Shown here in pieces: positions 23,027-32,674 of a DNA stretch of 64,000 bases. The notes beneath the pieces were generated by a model, which was given only the letters and a program-made list of their open reading frames with translations, searched no databases and was not told where the DNA came from. Source of the stretch: Tubulanus polymorphus (lineage: Eukaryota > Nemertea > Palaeonemertea > Tubulaniformes > Tubulanidae); assembly GCF_964204645.1 (NCBI RefSeq), contig NC_134030.1, positions 2,209,855 to 2,273,854 on the forward strand, in the 5' to 3' direction. How positions within the stretch are numbered: the first letter of the stretch is position 1; each line of letters starts with the position of its first letter. The translations under genes were made by a program, and so were the position numbers.

Positions 23027-26000
23027 ATATGAGCTCATATATATATATACATTTCTAATATTAAAGAACTTTGCATTTTTTGGCTGAATTATTGAGGAAT
23101 CTCTCTCGATTATATCGCTTTATATTTGTGGTTATAAGAGTAAAGACTTACAGTATATTTCTATAGTTAAAGGAGAACTCAACTGAGAACCGACTTTGTT
23201 TGAAGCTGTACACGTGTACGAAGCCGCATCCGTTTTCCGAATTGCCGTAAACGTCATAATATTCGTATTCCTCGAATCGGTCATAGTTCCCGTCACCATT
23301 TCACCGTCGGTTCGTTTCCACGAATAGTTTATAGGTGGCGACGCGTTGTTATACGCAGCGTCACACGTTAATGTAACCGTCGAAGTCTGTTTAATCGATA
23401 GTTTATTCGTTGATGTCGCCGGGCTGGTTGTAATCATCGGCACCGACGGAGGAACTAAAACATAAAATATATTTCAAACAAACTAAAAACGTGAAGTGTG
23501 GACGTTTCTGAAAGTGTGCTGATAAAATGTCTAATATCAGATGTTACTAGTTCATTTTCAATTGAAAATGTCTCAGATGAAGTACTGAACACATGTGAAG
23601 TGTGGACGATCAGTTTATGAGAGTTGAAACTGTGCAGATAAAATGTCTAATGTCTGGTGTTTGTAGTTCATTTTCAATTAGAAATGTCGCAGGTGAAGCA
23701 CTGAACACATGTGAAGTGTGGACGATCAGTTTATGAGAGTTGAAACTGTGCAGATAAAATGTCTAATGTCTGGTGTTTGTAGTTCATTTTCAATTAAAAA
23801 TGTCTCAGATGAAGTACTGAACACATGTGAAGTGTGGACGATCAGTTTATGAGAGTTGAAACTGTGCAGATAAAATGTCTAATGTCTGGTGTTTGTAGTT
23901 CATTTTCAATTAGAAATGTCGCAGGTGAAGCACTGAACACATGTGAAGTGTGGACGATCAGTTTATGAGAGTTGAAACTGTGCAGATAAAATGTCTAATG
24001 TCTGGTGTTTGTAGTTCATTTTCAATTAGAAATGTCGCAGGTGAAGCACTGAACACATGTGAAGTGTGGACGATCAGTTTCTGAAAGTGTGCTGATAAAA
24101 TGTCTAATGTCTGGTGTTTGTAGTTCATTTTCAATTAAAATGTCTCAGATGAAGCACTGAACACATGTGAAGTGTGGACGATCAGTTTTTGAAAGTGTGC
24201 TGATAAAATGTCTAATGTCTGGTGTTTGTAGTTCATTTTCAATTGAAAATGTCTCAGATGAAGTACTGAACACATGTGAAGTGTGGACGATCAGTTTATG
24301 AGAGTTGAAACTGTGCAGATAAAATGTCTAATGTCTGGTGTTTGTAGTTCATTTTCAATTAGAAATGTCGCAGGTGAAGCACTGAACACATGTGAAGTGT
24401 GGACGATCAGTTTATGAGAGTTGAAACTGTGCAGATAAAATGTCTAATGTCTGGTGTTTGTAGTTCATTTTCAATTAAAAATGTCTCAGATGAAGTACTG
24501 AACACATGTGAAGTGTGGACGATCAGTTTATGAGAGTTGAAACTGTGCAGATAAAATGTCTAATGTCTGGTGTTTGTAGTTCATTTTCAATTAGAAATGT
24601 CGCAGGTGAAGCACTGAACACATGTGAAGTGTGGACGATCAGTTTATGAGAGTTGAAACTGTGCAGATAAAATGTCTAATGTCTGGTGTTTGTAGTTCAT
24701 TTTCAATTAGAAATGTCGCAGGTGAAGCACTGAACACATGTGAAGTGTGGACGATCAGTTTCTGAAAGTGTGCTGATAAAATGTCTAATGTCTGGTGTTT
24801 GTAGTTCATTTTCAATTAAAATGTCTCAGATGAAGCACTGAACACATGTGAAGTGTGGACGATCAGTTTTTGAAAGTGTGCTGATAAAATGTCTAATATC
24901 TGGTGTTTGTAGTTCATTTTCAATTAGAAATGTCTCAGGTGAAGCACTGAACACATGTGAAGTGTGGACGATCAGTTTATGAGAGTTGAAACTGTGCAGA
25001 TAAAATGTCTAATGTCTGGTGTTTGTAGTTCATTTTCAATTAGAAATGTCGCAGGTGAAGCACTGAACACATGTGAAGTGTGGACGATCAGTTTCTGAAA
25101 GTGTGCTGATAAAATGTCTAATGTCTGGTGTTTGTAGTTCATTTTCAATTAAAATGTCTCAGATGAAGCACTGAACACATGTGAAGTGTGGACGATCAGT
25201 TTTTGAAAGTGAGCTGATAAAATGTCTAATATCTGGTGTTTGTAGTTCATTTTCAATTAGAAATGTCTCAGGTGAAGCACTGAACACATGTGAAGTGTGG
25301 ACGATCAGTTTTTGAAAGTGTGCTGATGAAATGTCTTATGTCTGGTGTTTGTAGTTCATTTTCAATTAAAAATGTCTCAGATGAAGTATGAACACAATAT
25401 GTGAAGTGTGGACGATCAGTTTCTGAAAGTGTACTGATAAAATGTCTAATATCTGGTGTTTGTAGTTCATTTTCAATTTGAAATTTCTCAGGTGAAATAC
25501 TGAACACCTGTGAAGTGTGGACGATCAGTTTTAGAAAGTGTGCTGATAAAATGTCTAATGTCAGGTGTTTGTAGTTCATTTTCAATTATAAGTGTCTCAG
25601 GTGAAGCACTGAACACATGTGAAGTGTGGACGATCAGTTTTAGAAAGTGTGCTGATAAAATGTCTAATGTCTGTAGTTTGTAGTTCATTTTCAATTAAAA
25701 ATGTCTCAGATGAAGCACTGAATACAATATGTGAAGTGTGGACGATCAGTTTCTGAAAGTGTGCTGATAAAATGTCTAATGTCTGGTGTTTGTAGTTCAT
25801 TTTCAATTATAAGTGTCTCAGGTGAAGCACTGAACACATGTGAAGTGTGGACGATCAGTTTTTGAAAGCGCGCTGATAAAATGTCTAATGTCAGGTGTTT
25901 GTAGTTCATTTTCAATTAAAAATGTTTCAAGTGAAATCCTGAACACATGGTGAATCATGGAAGAATGGTGATAAAACAACAAATATATCTGAAGGGTTCG

Positions 26001-27054
26001 GGCAGCGGATTGATACCAGTATTAGTCATGTGCAATTGATTTATGGGGTAGTTACAGTAAACGAGCAGAATTGAAACTCACCTAAAACCTTTACGCGAAT
26101 CTTATTTCCTCGATTCAAGAACGAACACGACCAATCGGTGCTGTCCTCTAGTGTCACCGCGCTGATCACTAGTTTATAAATGCCGAGGTTTTTTTGGCCG
26201 CAAACGACGGAATATCGCGGCCGGTTGAGCATCAGACCGCAATCTCGTGAAACGTCGGTCGTGGCGCGGATCCAAATGACGGGAAACTTGCATTCGGTTG
26301 ACGCTACAGCCGGAGTTACCGTACACGTGAGTGTGATACTAGATCCGATACCCGGTTCAGAGTTACTAACAACTCCTACTACTGACTGCGCCGGCACTAA
26401 ACAATCTACAATTAAAAATCATACATGAAAATATATTCCCGGAATGAGTGAAGAAATTCTGGTTTCAATAAACTTCGAATTTGTTAAAATTCTCAGTTTC
26501 CAGTTATGGGATAATTTACTCTTGACAATATTTGATGAGGCCCCGTAAATAGGCAAGTAAAGATCACTAGGAATCGCATTCAGATAATGGAGTTCACAGG
26601 TAAACTATGGAAAAACCTGGGTTAAAACAGGATTTCTGATCGGCTAATTATGACGCTATCCGAGCTACGCCCTGACGCGGAGGATGTGTGCAGACAGCTC
26701 ACTAGATGGCGTCACATCAATACATGTGTAATAGAACTATCGTCTTCATTTTCCGAAAACTAGGCAAATCTTGGCGATGACATATCGATCTTTTATGGCA
26801 TGATTTCTATTCATCATTCGAGGAATTTTCGATACTAGATTCAGGGGCGCCTATGATTCAATAATTCGGAAGTTTATTTAGAGCCGAGATCACATGACAG
26901 CTATTTACTGATTATTCCACATGATGAAGACAAGTGAATTCAACCCCTATCAGCGAATATTTTACTTACTGCATTCAATCTGTTGAACGGATAAAAATAG
27001 TAAAATAAAAAATCGTAAAATAATTTCCGTCATCGAATAGTTTGATGCCACCAT
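13413..27054 (-). CDS. Ig/FN3 single-pass receptor with ITIM-like cytoplasmic tail (17 exons)
   Basis: Reading on the minus strand, exons are 27054-26970, 26405-26082, 23454-23152, 22802-22512, 21712-21389, 21041-20718, 20171-19893, 19534-19241, 18584-18279, 17824-17519, 17130-16995, 16066-15948, 15735-15702, 15453-15389, 14282-14244, 14159-13996 and 13643-13413. They total 3624 nt, 1207 residues, with every phase consistent. Order: signal peptide (1-28), seven Ig domains (about 29-741), two FN3 domains (741-945), one membrane span (about 951-976) and a tail of about 230 residues. All ectodomain exons are phase 1-1 with one domain each. The tail has TVYADL, SEYAIV and SPYQNV (ITIM-like), YENQ and YQNV (Grb2-type YxN), and ends TVV (class I PDZ ligand). 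This suggests an adhesion or immune-type receptor signalling through SH2 proteins. Ligand and orthologue are unknown. Alternative donor use at 15365 would add eight residues. Confidence 0.88.
13996..14159 (-). CDS. Ig receptor exon 16: YQNV motifs
   Basis: Phase 1 in, phase 0 out at gtaagt. It encodes SSPMYENQP, DESPYQNVG and DENPYQNVR, three tyrosines in YxN context. The two halves with ESPYQNV and ENPYQNV look like an internal duplication. Confidence 0.85.
14244..14282 (-). CDS. Ig receptor exon 15: 39-nt basic exon
   Basis: Phase 1-1, acceptor ttttcag, donor gtaaac. It encodes ARPKVSPRKRGKG, a basic patch that could bind membrane lipid or act as a nuclear signal. It could be skipped without changing frame. 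Confidence 0.75.
14810..15228. repeat. hairpin element expanded by a 47-bp tandem array
   Basis: The outer ends (aaccaattgcagtcatggct ... catgactatgcaactgaacc) match the 18960 hairpin family. Between them a 47-bp unit (aagttgttagattggctata onward) repeats six times from 14911, for example 14911 and 14958. The rest of the intron 14283-15388 shows no feature. Confidence 0.88.
15389..15453 (-). CDS. Ig receptor exon 14: cytoplasmic tail
   Basis: Phase 2 in, phase 1 out. It encodes LTSKYAPIATDTSSGDHSPS. A second in-phase donor at 15364 would add the coding for NTPLLEL before joining exon 15. I cannot tell which is used. Confidence 0.7.
15555..15685. mobile_element. hairpin element, TTGCTCAAA family
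   Basis: Ends read ctgctcaaatgttggttaaa and its near-complement ccaacatttgagcaactggc. Related copies lie at 60949-61075 and 62822-62950. Confidence 0.7.
15702..15735 (-). CDS. Ig receptor exon 13: 34-nt microexon
   Basis: Acceptor tcggtttcag, donor gtgagc, phase 1 in and phase 2 out. It encodes TELEIKTDPN plus two split codons. It is needed: exon 12 leaves in phase 1 while exon 14 is open only if entered in phase 2. It lies right beside a hairpin element (15555-15685). Confidence 0.65.
15948..16066 (-). CDS. Ig receptor exon 12: cytoplasmic tail
   Basis: Phase 2 in, phase 1 out at a strong gtaagc donor. Tyrosine-rich stretch HSEYGESSYSGSIYGG. Confidence 0.8.
16995..17130 (-). CDS. Ig receptor exon 11: membrane span
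   Basis: Phase 1 in, phase 2 out. It encodes a helix of about 26 residues rich in I, V and A (NIIIGVVAAIVVILVIVIVA) followed by a basic stop-transfer stretch (CLRRQRLNKKK), setting the N-terminus outside. Confidence 0.92.
17519..17824 (-). CDS. Ig receptor exon 10: FN3 domain 2
   Basis: Phase 1-1, 306 nt like FN3 domain 1. PSVTISWKDI carries the core Trp, then IKYCND, and FNYYLQILDS replaces the usual Y.VRV strand. Two Cys (KYC, GCDY) may pair. The acceptor (tttttctgaag) is weaker than the others. Confidence 0.82.
17954..18250. mobile_element. CCAGTT-family hairpin element interrupted by a second insertion
   Basis: The outer parts (cagtcatggctaagattaaa ... gactgggcccc) match the hairpin family at 18960-19203 and 14810-15230. 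Between about 17996 and 18182 lies unrelated DNA with imperfect inverted ends (gcacgcggcaaaac and the complement of gtgccatgtgttgtg) and poly-A/T tracts. Minus-strand open frames here (17920-18173) are by-products. Confidence 0.6.
18279..18584 (-). CDS. Ig receptor exon 9: FN3 domain 1
   Basis: Phase 1-1. Starts GPPDKP, then SATIQWQAG (conserved Trp), FTIEYQ, and YRFRIQAINKQ, the standard FN3 core ending with the FAFTK strand. Confidence 0.92.
18960..19203. mobile_element. two adjacent hairpin elements, CCAGTTGCATAG family
   Basis: The first (about 18970-19087) runs from gagccagttgcatagtcatg to ctatgcaaccagcccctgg. The second (about 19085-19203) runs from ggggctggttccctagtcaa to gactatgcaaccggccccc. 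Both have the ends as inverted repeats and contain ttgttagattgg. They lie just outside the Ig7 exon. The rest of 18585-18960 is unremarkable intron. Confidence 0.75.
19241..19534 (-). CDS. Ig receptor exon 8: Ig domain 7, atypical
   Basis: Phase 1-1. The end is canonical (SDFGTYVCSVIN). The B-strand Cys is missing (LEFTFVFV), and a CTC pair plus a later Cys (NVCKL) are present instead. The domain borders the FN3 region. Confidence 0.85.
19893..20171 (-). CDS. Ig receptor exon 7: Ig domain 6
   Basis: Phase 1-1. VTLKCEASNG, YQWEKHE and HSGGYVCKVTNSGG: a complete I-set type domain. Confidence 0.9.
20718..21041 (-). CDS. Ig receptor exon 6: Ig domain 5
   Basis: Phase 1-1, 324 nt. KSLTC, ITWYRRR and RAIYTCVVKYQNN. 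Probably arose by duplication together with domain 4. Confidence 0.9.
21389..21712 (-). CDS. Ig receptor exon 5: Ig domain 4
   Basis: Phase 1-1. KTITC, IVWDR and RATYTCRAKYNN. Closely similar in length (324 nt) and sequence to the next exon. Confidence 0.88.
22512..22802 (-). CDS. Ig receptor exon 4: Ig domain 3
   Basis: Phase 1-1. RWRC and MKC provide the Cys pair. The usual core Trp is replaced (LSLFKQ). The DNA is unusually CpG-rich for the locus. Confidence 0.87.
22910..23094. mobile_element. hairpin element with AT-dinucleotide core
   Basis: Inverted arms caataattcagccaaaaaat / attttttggctgaattattg flank a core of almost pure (TA)n, about 22941-23050. The whole can fold as one long hairpin. 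It sits in the intron between Ig domains 2 and 3. Confidence 0.8.
23152..23454 (-). CDS. Ig receptor exon 3: Ig domain 2
   Basis: Phase 1-1. I-set pattern: VTLTC, YSWKR, then DAASYTCTASN. It begins with the VPPSVP linker typical of Ig chains. Confidence 0.9.
23455..26081. repeat. satellite array in Ig receptor intron 2 (108/116-bp monomers, 681-bp higher order)
   Basis: From about 23470 to 25935 the intron is one tandem array. The monomer starts gaacacatgtgaagtgtgga and exists in a 116-bp form (with atgagagttgaaactgtgca) and a form of about 108 bp (with ctgaaagtgtgctgat). Four long and two short monomers form a block. Block starts at 23587, 24268 and 24949 are exactly 681 bp apart. Monomers at the right end diverge. 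Minus-strand open frames of 68-105 codons across 25268-25915 arise from the repeat and are not genes. Confidence 0.95.
26082..26405 (-). CDS. Ig receptor exon 2: Ig domain 1
   Basis: Phase 1-1. SITLTC and DWSC supply the core disulfide and VIWI the core Trp. Three further Cys (TECK, RDCG, VVCG) suggest additional bonds. It resembles the first Ig domain of the divergent plus-strand gene in having extra Cys. Confidence 0.88.
26970..27054 (-). CDS. Ig receptor exon 1: signal peptide
   Basis: The ATG (complement of 27052-27054) opens a 28-residue peptide with a hydrophobic core (IILRFFILLFLSV) and small or polar residues after it, then a gtaagt donor in phase 1. This is a typical secretory leader. 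Confidence 0.87.
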
Positions 27055-27849
27055 CTTTGCTAGTCTAACAACTGTCTCCTGAATCAGTGAGTCACACGAG
27101 GCAGCTCAAAGCTCGCACAAACTGAAAATTAGAATTTCAAAATTCAGAACCAGCGAAAAAGAAGCCAAAGGTAGGATTTGACAATAATAATAGCATTTTG
27201 TCAATCAATATTCACAGATCTAATCCAAATTGATTAAAACATCAAATATTCCTGATGCGCAGAGAATCATAAAATCCGTTAATCTTTTAATCCAATAATC
27301 CGTGACACCGGTTTGCAGTGCTATTACACTGTTGTGTCAGATATTGACAGGAGGGGACCGTATCCAAAACTGAAAACTTTTCACACTTGACAGTTTGACG
27401 CTCCTTACCGCAGAAAAATACTGCAGCAACTTTAATCAAATTTAGCGAAAAACCCGTGTAACATTTTCTTCATGACGTCAAATATATTTGTAAATCCATA
27501 AAACTGCGATTTAATCCAGAAAATTCATCTAAACCGCAGAGATCGATAGGTCGAGTAGAGAGAGAGAGAGGATCCGCCATAGACGACTCCACACTACTGA
27601 ATGATCTCCTCAACCCGCGCCAGGCAAAACTAACACGCTCAAAACACCGGACCCTGGCACGCGAGGTTTAATCCAACCCCGGCACGTGAGACTCGATCAT
27701 GCCTCGGCACGCGAGGTCTCGGTGACTAAGCGCCAGAGGGCGTCAACGTGTGTGTGTGTGTGTGGAGTCAAACAAAATGGCTGCCGAAATGCTTTAATTG
27801 GATATATCGGAGAAATTATAACAGTTTTTACGGATTTAAACGGATTAAA
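27055..27849. promoter_or_regulatory. shared promoter region of two divergent receptor genes
   Basis: The minus-strand receptor starts at 27054 and the plus-strand receptor at 27850. Three GGCACGYGAG motifs stand 25 bp apart at 27656, 27681 and 27706. The middle one contains the E-box CACGTG; the outer two read TCGCGTG on the minus strand, the type of core used by bHLH-PAS factors. There is also a short (GA)n at 27557 and a (GT)n run at 27750. No TATA box stands out. Confidence 0.5.
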
Positions 27850-27916
27850 ATGGCGCCAGTATCATTTAAAACGATTCCATTGTTTTATCTAGTTGTTGTA
27901 AACATTATTCAAACGA
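27850..27916 (+). CDS. receptor 2 exon 1: signal peptide
   Basis: The ATG opens MAPVSFKTIPLFYLVVVNII followed by QT and a gtgagt donor in phase 1. It has a hydrophobic core and is in the same exon position and phase as in the divergent gene. Confidence 0.83.
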
Positions 27917-30592
27917 GTGAGTATTCTATTAACTGTAGGAGTTTTTACTGTGAACGTATTTTGTTTACAAACAAATCAATATATTTCAATTCACGAATTG
28001 AATGAATGATTCGCGCGGCCGCCGGTTAAAAAACAACCTACGACAGACGGACCGGCCCTCCTCTCGCCGGTTGCTGAATATATACTGCCTATGTCGTAGC
28101 TGGTTTGGTTTGTTAACAGTAAACATATAGAGTGACAGTGTATGAGTCTTCATATATTCAGTTTTCTGTATTGTCACATAGAGACATAGAGTAGACAGAG
28201 TGTGGGGTGGTAGACGGTCCTCCTTATTACTGAGATTACGTATTTTACCGAGATGACATGAAATATAACATATTTATTCATAACTCATCTCGGTAAATTA
28301 CGTCATCTCGTTAATAAGGAGGACCCGTGGTAGAGCCCGTTCATTTACACTTGAAGCAAAGCAGAGTCTGTTCAATTGATTAGTAATAAATGATACTTAT
28401 ATGCATATTTGTTTGGGATGCTGTTATGGAAAGACAGAGACAGAGACAGAGATGTCATGATTGCAATTACAAATATAGGCCTAAAAATTGTATTGGAATA
28501 GTATCAAAAATATAGGCGCGGGCCTACACATCAATACATCATCCATGATCTAGGCAGCTTTAAAGACTATTAATAAGAATTAGCTGTTCAAGTTGTCGGA
28601 ATCCAGTTGACGAGACAACTGGCTTTAGTGTCATAATTGTTGGACTGTTTCTCCTTTTTTCCAGGTTATGGATTATCGACGAAAGCCAAAGTATTCCCGA
28701 AACAGGTTCAACTATTCCGCGATGAATCTGTAAACGTTAGTTGTCGACTGACGGATTTTCCTCCGAATACGCACCCGGTCTGGCGTATCGACAGTCAAAC
28801 CCAACCGATAAACTTCAACCACGATTGTATGGCGTACCCGATGAGTTCGTTCGGTTCGTTTCCGATCGAATCGTTATCGGTTACGTGTAGTCCGGGCGCT
28901 GATTTAAATGCCGGTGGCTCCCTCATGTGGTTGAATATGACGGTTAAAACTAAAGGACAGTGGTACAGTAATGGCCGACCGATGTTCTACTGCGCGTTAC
29001 TCGCTAATCCTGAAGGTGTTGATGTCACATTACTCGGTATGTGGTTCGTTTTTTAAACAATTAATTTACCAATATCCTAAGCTTACTTGAAGTCCCGGTC
29101 CTGGGGCAAGTTTGGTATTAACTTTAACCCGGGGTTAACTCAATTGAAAATGAATTTGGTTAGTTCAAAATAATACCAGCTTGAAAACCTGACCCAGAGC
29201 CCAGTTTCATAAAAAGGTTTAACTCTTAAATCGATTTAATTTCTTCATTCAGTTTATCCTAGGCTTTAATCATTTTTGTGAAACTGGGCCCAGGACCCAA
29301 TTCCATAGAGCTCCTTCAAAGTCCCTCTGAAATAATGGACCTATATGCTAAAGCTACTTGGAGTTGAGTCTTCTGTATTTTGCTCATTTGTGTAAGTGTT
29401 GCTCATTTGTGTAAATGTTGCTCATTTGTGTAAAAGTGTGTAAGTAATTTGAAGAAGGCAACATAATTCAGAAGAGTAGACTGAGACAGCTGCTGCTGCT
29501 GCAGCTGTCTGATTGTGCTCTTATTCTTTATACAAACTCAGCTGAATATCTTGATATTTGAAAGAATATAACTGAGCTGTTTCCAATTCATGAATGCGAA
29601 GAGAGCAAATCTTTTTCTCTTTAGTTGAACCAAAATTTGTAGCTTATTCAACCAATTTTGGTTACTACACATGATTGCGGAAACCCTTCACTCCGTTATA
29701 TTATATTATCCCTGCATTCAAGTTATCACCTGTTTTGGTAGAAGGGCCCTATAGTTCCACATTCATAAGGCTTTCTACAATTCCGATTGTTAACGATGAT
29801 TTTCTGATGATTTTGAGTTGTGTTTCAGATCGAGTAACGACTGGTCAACTCGTCTCTAAACCGATGGTCAGAAGCGATCAGACTCTAAAACCTGAGGTTC
29901 AAATTAAATTCACTTGCGACACGGGAACTAATAATAACGAATGTCAATATACGAGACCTACGATTCAATGGATAGTCGGGGTACGTTTAATTTCATCATT
30001 TTAGAAACGTATTTGGGTATGCACTGCACATTATCATTATCACTTGTCCACTGGGCTAGTGCAGTTTTATGTCTCCAAGTTTTCCCAATCGATACAACAA
30101 ATGGACTGCTTGTGTAGGGCAAGTAGATTTTTGAGGGAGCAAGTAAAATTTCAGGGCCGGTGGCTCTTATTCCTTAGATCAGACCCTGTGTTTGGGTATG
30201 CACTGCACAGTAGACTGTGCGTTTGCATCAAATCTCACAGGGTTTATGCAAATTCCAGAGCACTCGGAGAGACATGAATTGGGAGTAGGATCATTTTAAA
30301 CATTCTGTCACTTGAGGCATGCAATAATGAGCTCGGGCTACACTGTAGTTGCATTATCCTCAATACGTGGACTTGATTCAATTTCTAATTGGTTTACAGC
30401 AAAAAGAAATCACGGAAGGCGTAGTGAATAATCCTGTAGATTGCGGAGGAAATCCGCCGAAATACCGAACATCCAGCGATATAAACATCAGCGGTGACCA
30501 GTTCAACGGAGTTCAGGACGTAAAGTGCGTCGTTAAAATGAAGGATAGAATCGATGAATCGGCGACTAAAACTATTACAGTCAAATTTCCAG
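27850..30592 (+). CDS. second Ig receptor gene, N-terminal part: signal peptide and two Ig domains
   Basis: Exons 27850-27916, 28665-29036, 29829-29980 and 30400-30592, with consistent phases (1, 1, 0, 1) over 784 nt, 261 residues. The signal peptide is followed by an Ig-like domain with several extra Cys, then a second Ig-like domain split by an intron. The last exon leaves in phase 1, so a downstream exon is required. In-phase candidates are the membrane-span exons at 56220 (short tail, stop) and 62619 (leading into a serpin). The extra-Cys Ig type is shared with Ig domain 1 of the head-to-head gene, suggesting paralogues. Function is inferred only as a cell-surface recognition protein. Confidence 0.82.
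28216..28325. mobile_element. MITE-like palindrome in receptor 2 intron 1
   Basis: The left arm starts ggtcctccttatta, followed by cgagat-type and ttaccgagatga sequence. The right arm is its reverse complement ending taaggaggacc, with arms of about 45 bp and a short AT loop. There is no coding capacity. The rest of 27917-28664 shows nothing. Confidence 0.78.
28665..29036 (+). CDS. receptor 2 exon 2: Ig domain 1
   Basis: Phase 1-1, 124 codons, acceptor ttttttccag. VNVSCRL, PVWRID and MFYCALL give the Ig core; further Cys are at HDCM and VTCS. The exon is longer than a standard I-set domain because of a loop between the sheets. Confidence 0.82.
29196..29293. mobile_element. hairpin element, CCCAGTTTCATAA family
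   Basis: Runs from gagcccagtttcataaaaag to tttttgtgaaactgggccc, inverted ends around an AT-rich centre. A partial relative occurs at 38705-38785. Elsewhere in the intron 29037-29828 there is a short triple repeat of ttgctcatttgtgtaa (29395-29440). Confidence 0.7.
29829..29980 (+). CDS. receptor 2 exon 3: first half of Ig domain 2
   Basis: Phase 1 in, phase 0 out (gtacgt). VQIKFTCDTG and PTIQWIVG supply the first Cys and the core Trp. Confidence 0.8.
30400..30592 (+). CDS. receptor 2 exon 4: second half of Ig domain 2
   Basis: Acceptor tttacag, phase 0 in and phase 1 out (gtaaga). VQDVKCVVKM supplies the closing Cys and the exon ends TITVKFP. Failure to splice here would add 11 codons and a stop, which would give a secreted form. 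Confidence 0.8.
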
Positions 30593-32670
30593 GTAAGAAT
30601 TTCAATCTGTGTTTCAGTGGAAGATGAGCCGTGTGAACCTGGTGTCAAATCTGTGAACTTGAAGACAAATAGTACAATGTTGGTTAAACTAGATTTTATT
30701 AGAAATTACAAGTTTTTGCCGCTAAGTGCAATGTTGCAAAAGCTCTAGATTTCTATCAAAATCAGTGAACACCTACACAGTACCTTTACCGGTAAAATCT
30801 ACCTGTATTTATATAGTACTGTGTCCTATTGGACTGAGAGACTCTCAACAAAGATTATACAACGATTCTTAGTGAATTGCGCACATCTTTAAAACGGTGA
30901 TTTCGATGCTTGTGTTTTGTGTGAAATGAAGTTTGAAGTTTGCTCCTGATTTAAGATACGTTTTGACTTGTTTTGGGTGTAATCGTGGTTTATGGTTGAT
31001 AGTAATCTGAGGTGTGGTTCAATAGGATTAGTATCAGTCACTGTTCACACAGGTTTAGATTAGAGATTAATGTTATAATATCTCGCAGTGACAGATATCA
31101 GCCCCGCCCCTTATACGCAATCACTGTGTAATAATTCACTGTTTAACATGCTTTCATTGTGGTTTATCAGTTATTACTCGATGACTCATCATAATCGCAT
31201 AGAAAATCATCTGGCCTAGCTGAAATTGTAAAATTTCTCGCTTAAACCACCATTGATAAAACACTATATCTGTGTTGTGACGATAATACAAAGCGAATTC
31301 CACAGTAATAACGAAAAACAAAGTCCGAAAATGTTTTCTAAGAGCTGGTAGTTTATTCAATGTTTCGACTTTATTCTCATAGTCATATTCAGGGAGGGCC
31401 GACTTAGAACATTGTAGAAACGTCGAATAAACTGCTAGCTCTTAGAAAACACCATATTTAAGATTAAGTGAGATAGGTTTACTAGTAGTAGGTTGTATAT
31501 TGGCCAAAACTGATGATCATGACTAATGCCAACAACTTCCTGGTTTTGATATAAACTGTTACATTTTAATTGTATGCTGAGATTTCTGTCCTATTTTAAT
31601 TAATTACTAATTTTGACCCGAAGTCAATAATAACATCATATAAAACAGCATCGACATTCCGGGACGTTTGACATTCCGGGACAGTTGTGATTGAGTTAAT
31701 TTGTAATATGTATCTGATTACACTCCGTTACTATTTTCGTGTTAGTCGCAAATTGCTTAATACAAAAAAAAAGTGAACTCAGTAATTTATATGAATGACT
31801 CTGTTATATATGTACGTGTATAGTGTAATAACAGGAACTCATGATTTCTATATTCTGTGAATTACTAGATGAACCTTCACCCTCCGTGATCTCACTGTAA
31901 TTTACTTCACGATCCTGACCCAGACAAACAATTACCCCTATATATAAATTTGTTTATTGACCATTTCATTTGTAACTGATCCTTAATACTAATACAGTAT
32001 GATTAATCCTGTTGCTTTGGTAACCACCCTCACAGGTTTGGGGCTCTGACTGTAGATCGTGGAAAAGTCTGGGAATTGGAATTTTTGGTATTTTGTGTTT
32101 CTGGTAACGAGTGGCACATGCATCCCTCACTGAGGAAGGATATCATATAAATTAATGAGGGATTCATGGAAATATCTTGGAATTTTGTATTCCTGTAATC
32201 TGTAAGAACCTTGGATAACATTTTAGAATGAATATTATATGCCTCTATTGAAGTGAGAAGGGTGGATACAGTTTTCTGTTGTTATATCGGAAGTTTTAGG
32301 AAGCAGATTAGGTTTTTTTAGATACTCTCGCAGGAAAACGTGATCTATCTTCATGAAATCAGTCTCTGTCGGTCGGTTATTAATAATAGATGATTAGAGA
32401 AATATATCGTATTCATCATTAATCTATGAAATACAGACCGGTCTCTAAATACTCACTCATTACAGAGAACAAAAACAGCACTGCACAATAACAGGCTACC
32501 AGGGCTGGAAATATATATAACAACATAAGACCAACACCATAAACAAATCCTTAATATAATATTTTTAACCTGGAAAAAATATATATGTTTGAAGCAGTGC
32601 AGCTTTATCTGAAAGCTGTGAGAAATTTTTTTTTATTCATAATTTTTACCGAGAAAATTCCACAAAATTC
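30593..32670. other. non-coding, with inverted copies of the 72-bp-array element
   Basis: No exon recognised. At 31322-31450 two inverted copies of the element that makes the 72-bp array (tagtttattcaatgtttcga and its complement) form a hairpin. At 32075-32215 there is a diverged copy of the 105-bp array element of 34657. At 30665-30745 there is a segment (attttattagaaattacaag) that recurs at 48235. Confidence 0.55.
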
Positions 32671-32674
32671 TCAC

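Noticed and set aside
25268-25915. Series of minus-strand open frames of 68-105 codons
   Set aside because: Each is a translation of the satellite monomer; frames repeat with the array and lie inside an intron.
23470-25935. CRISPR array
   Set aside because: Units are directly adjacent with no unique spacers, in a eukaryotic intron.
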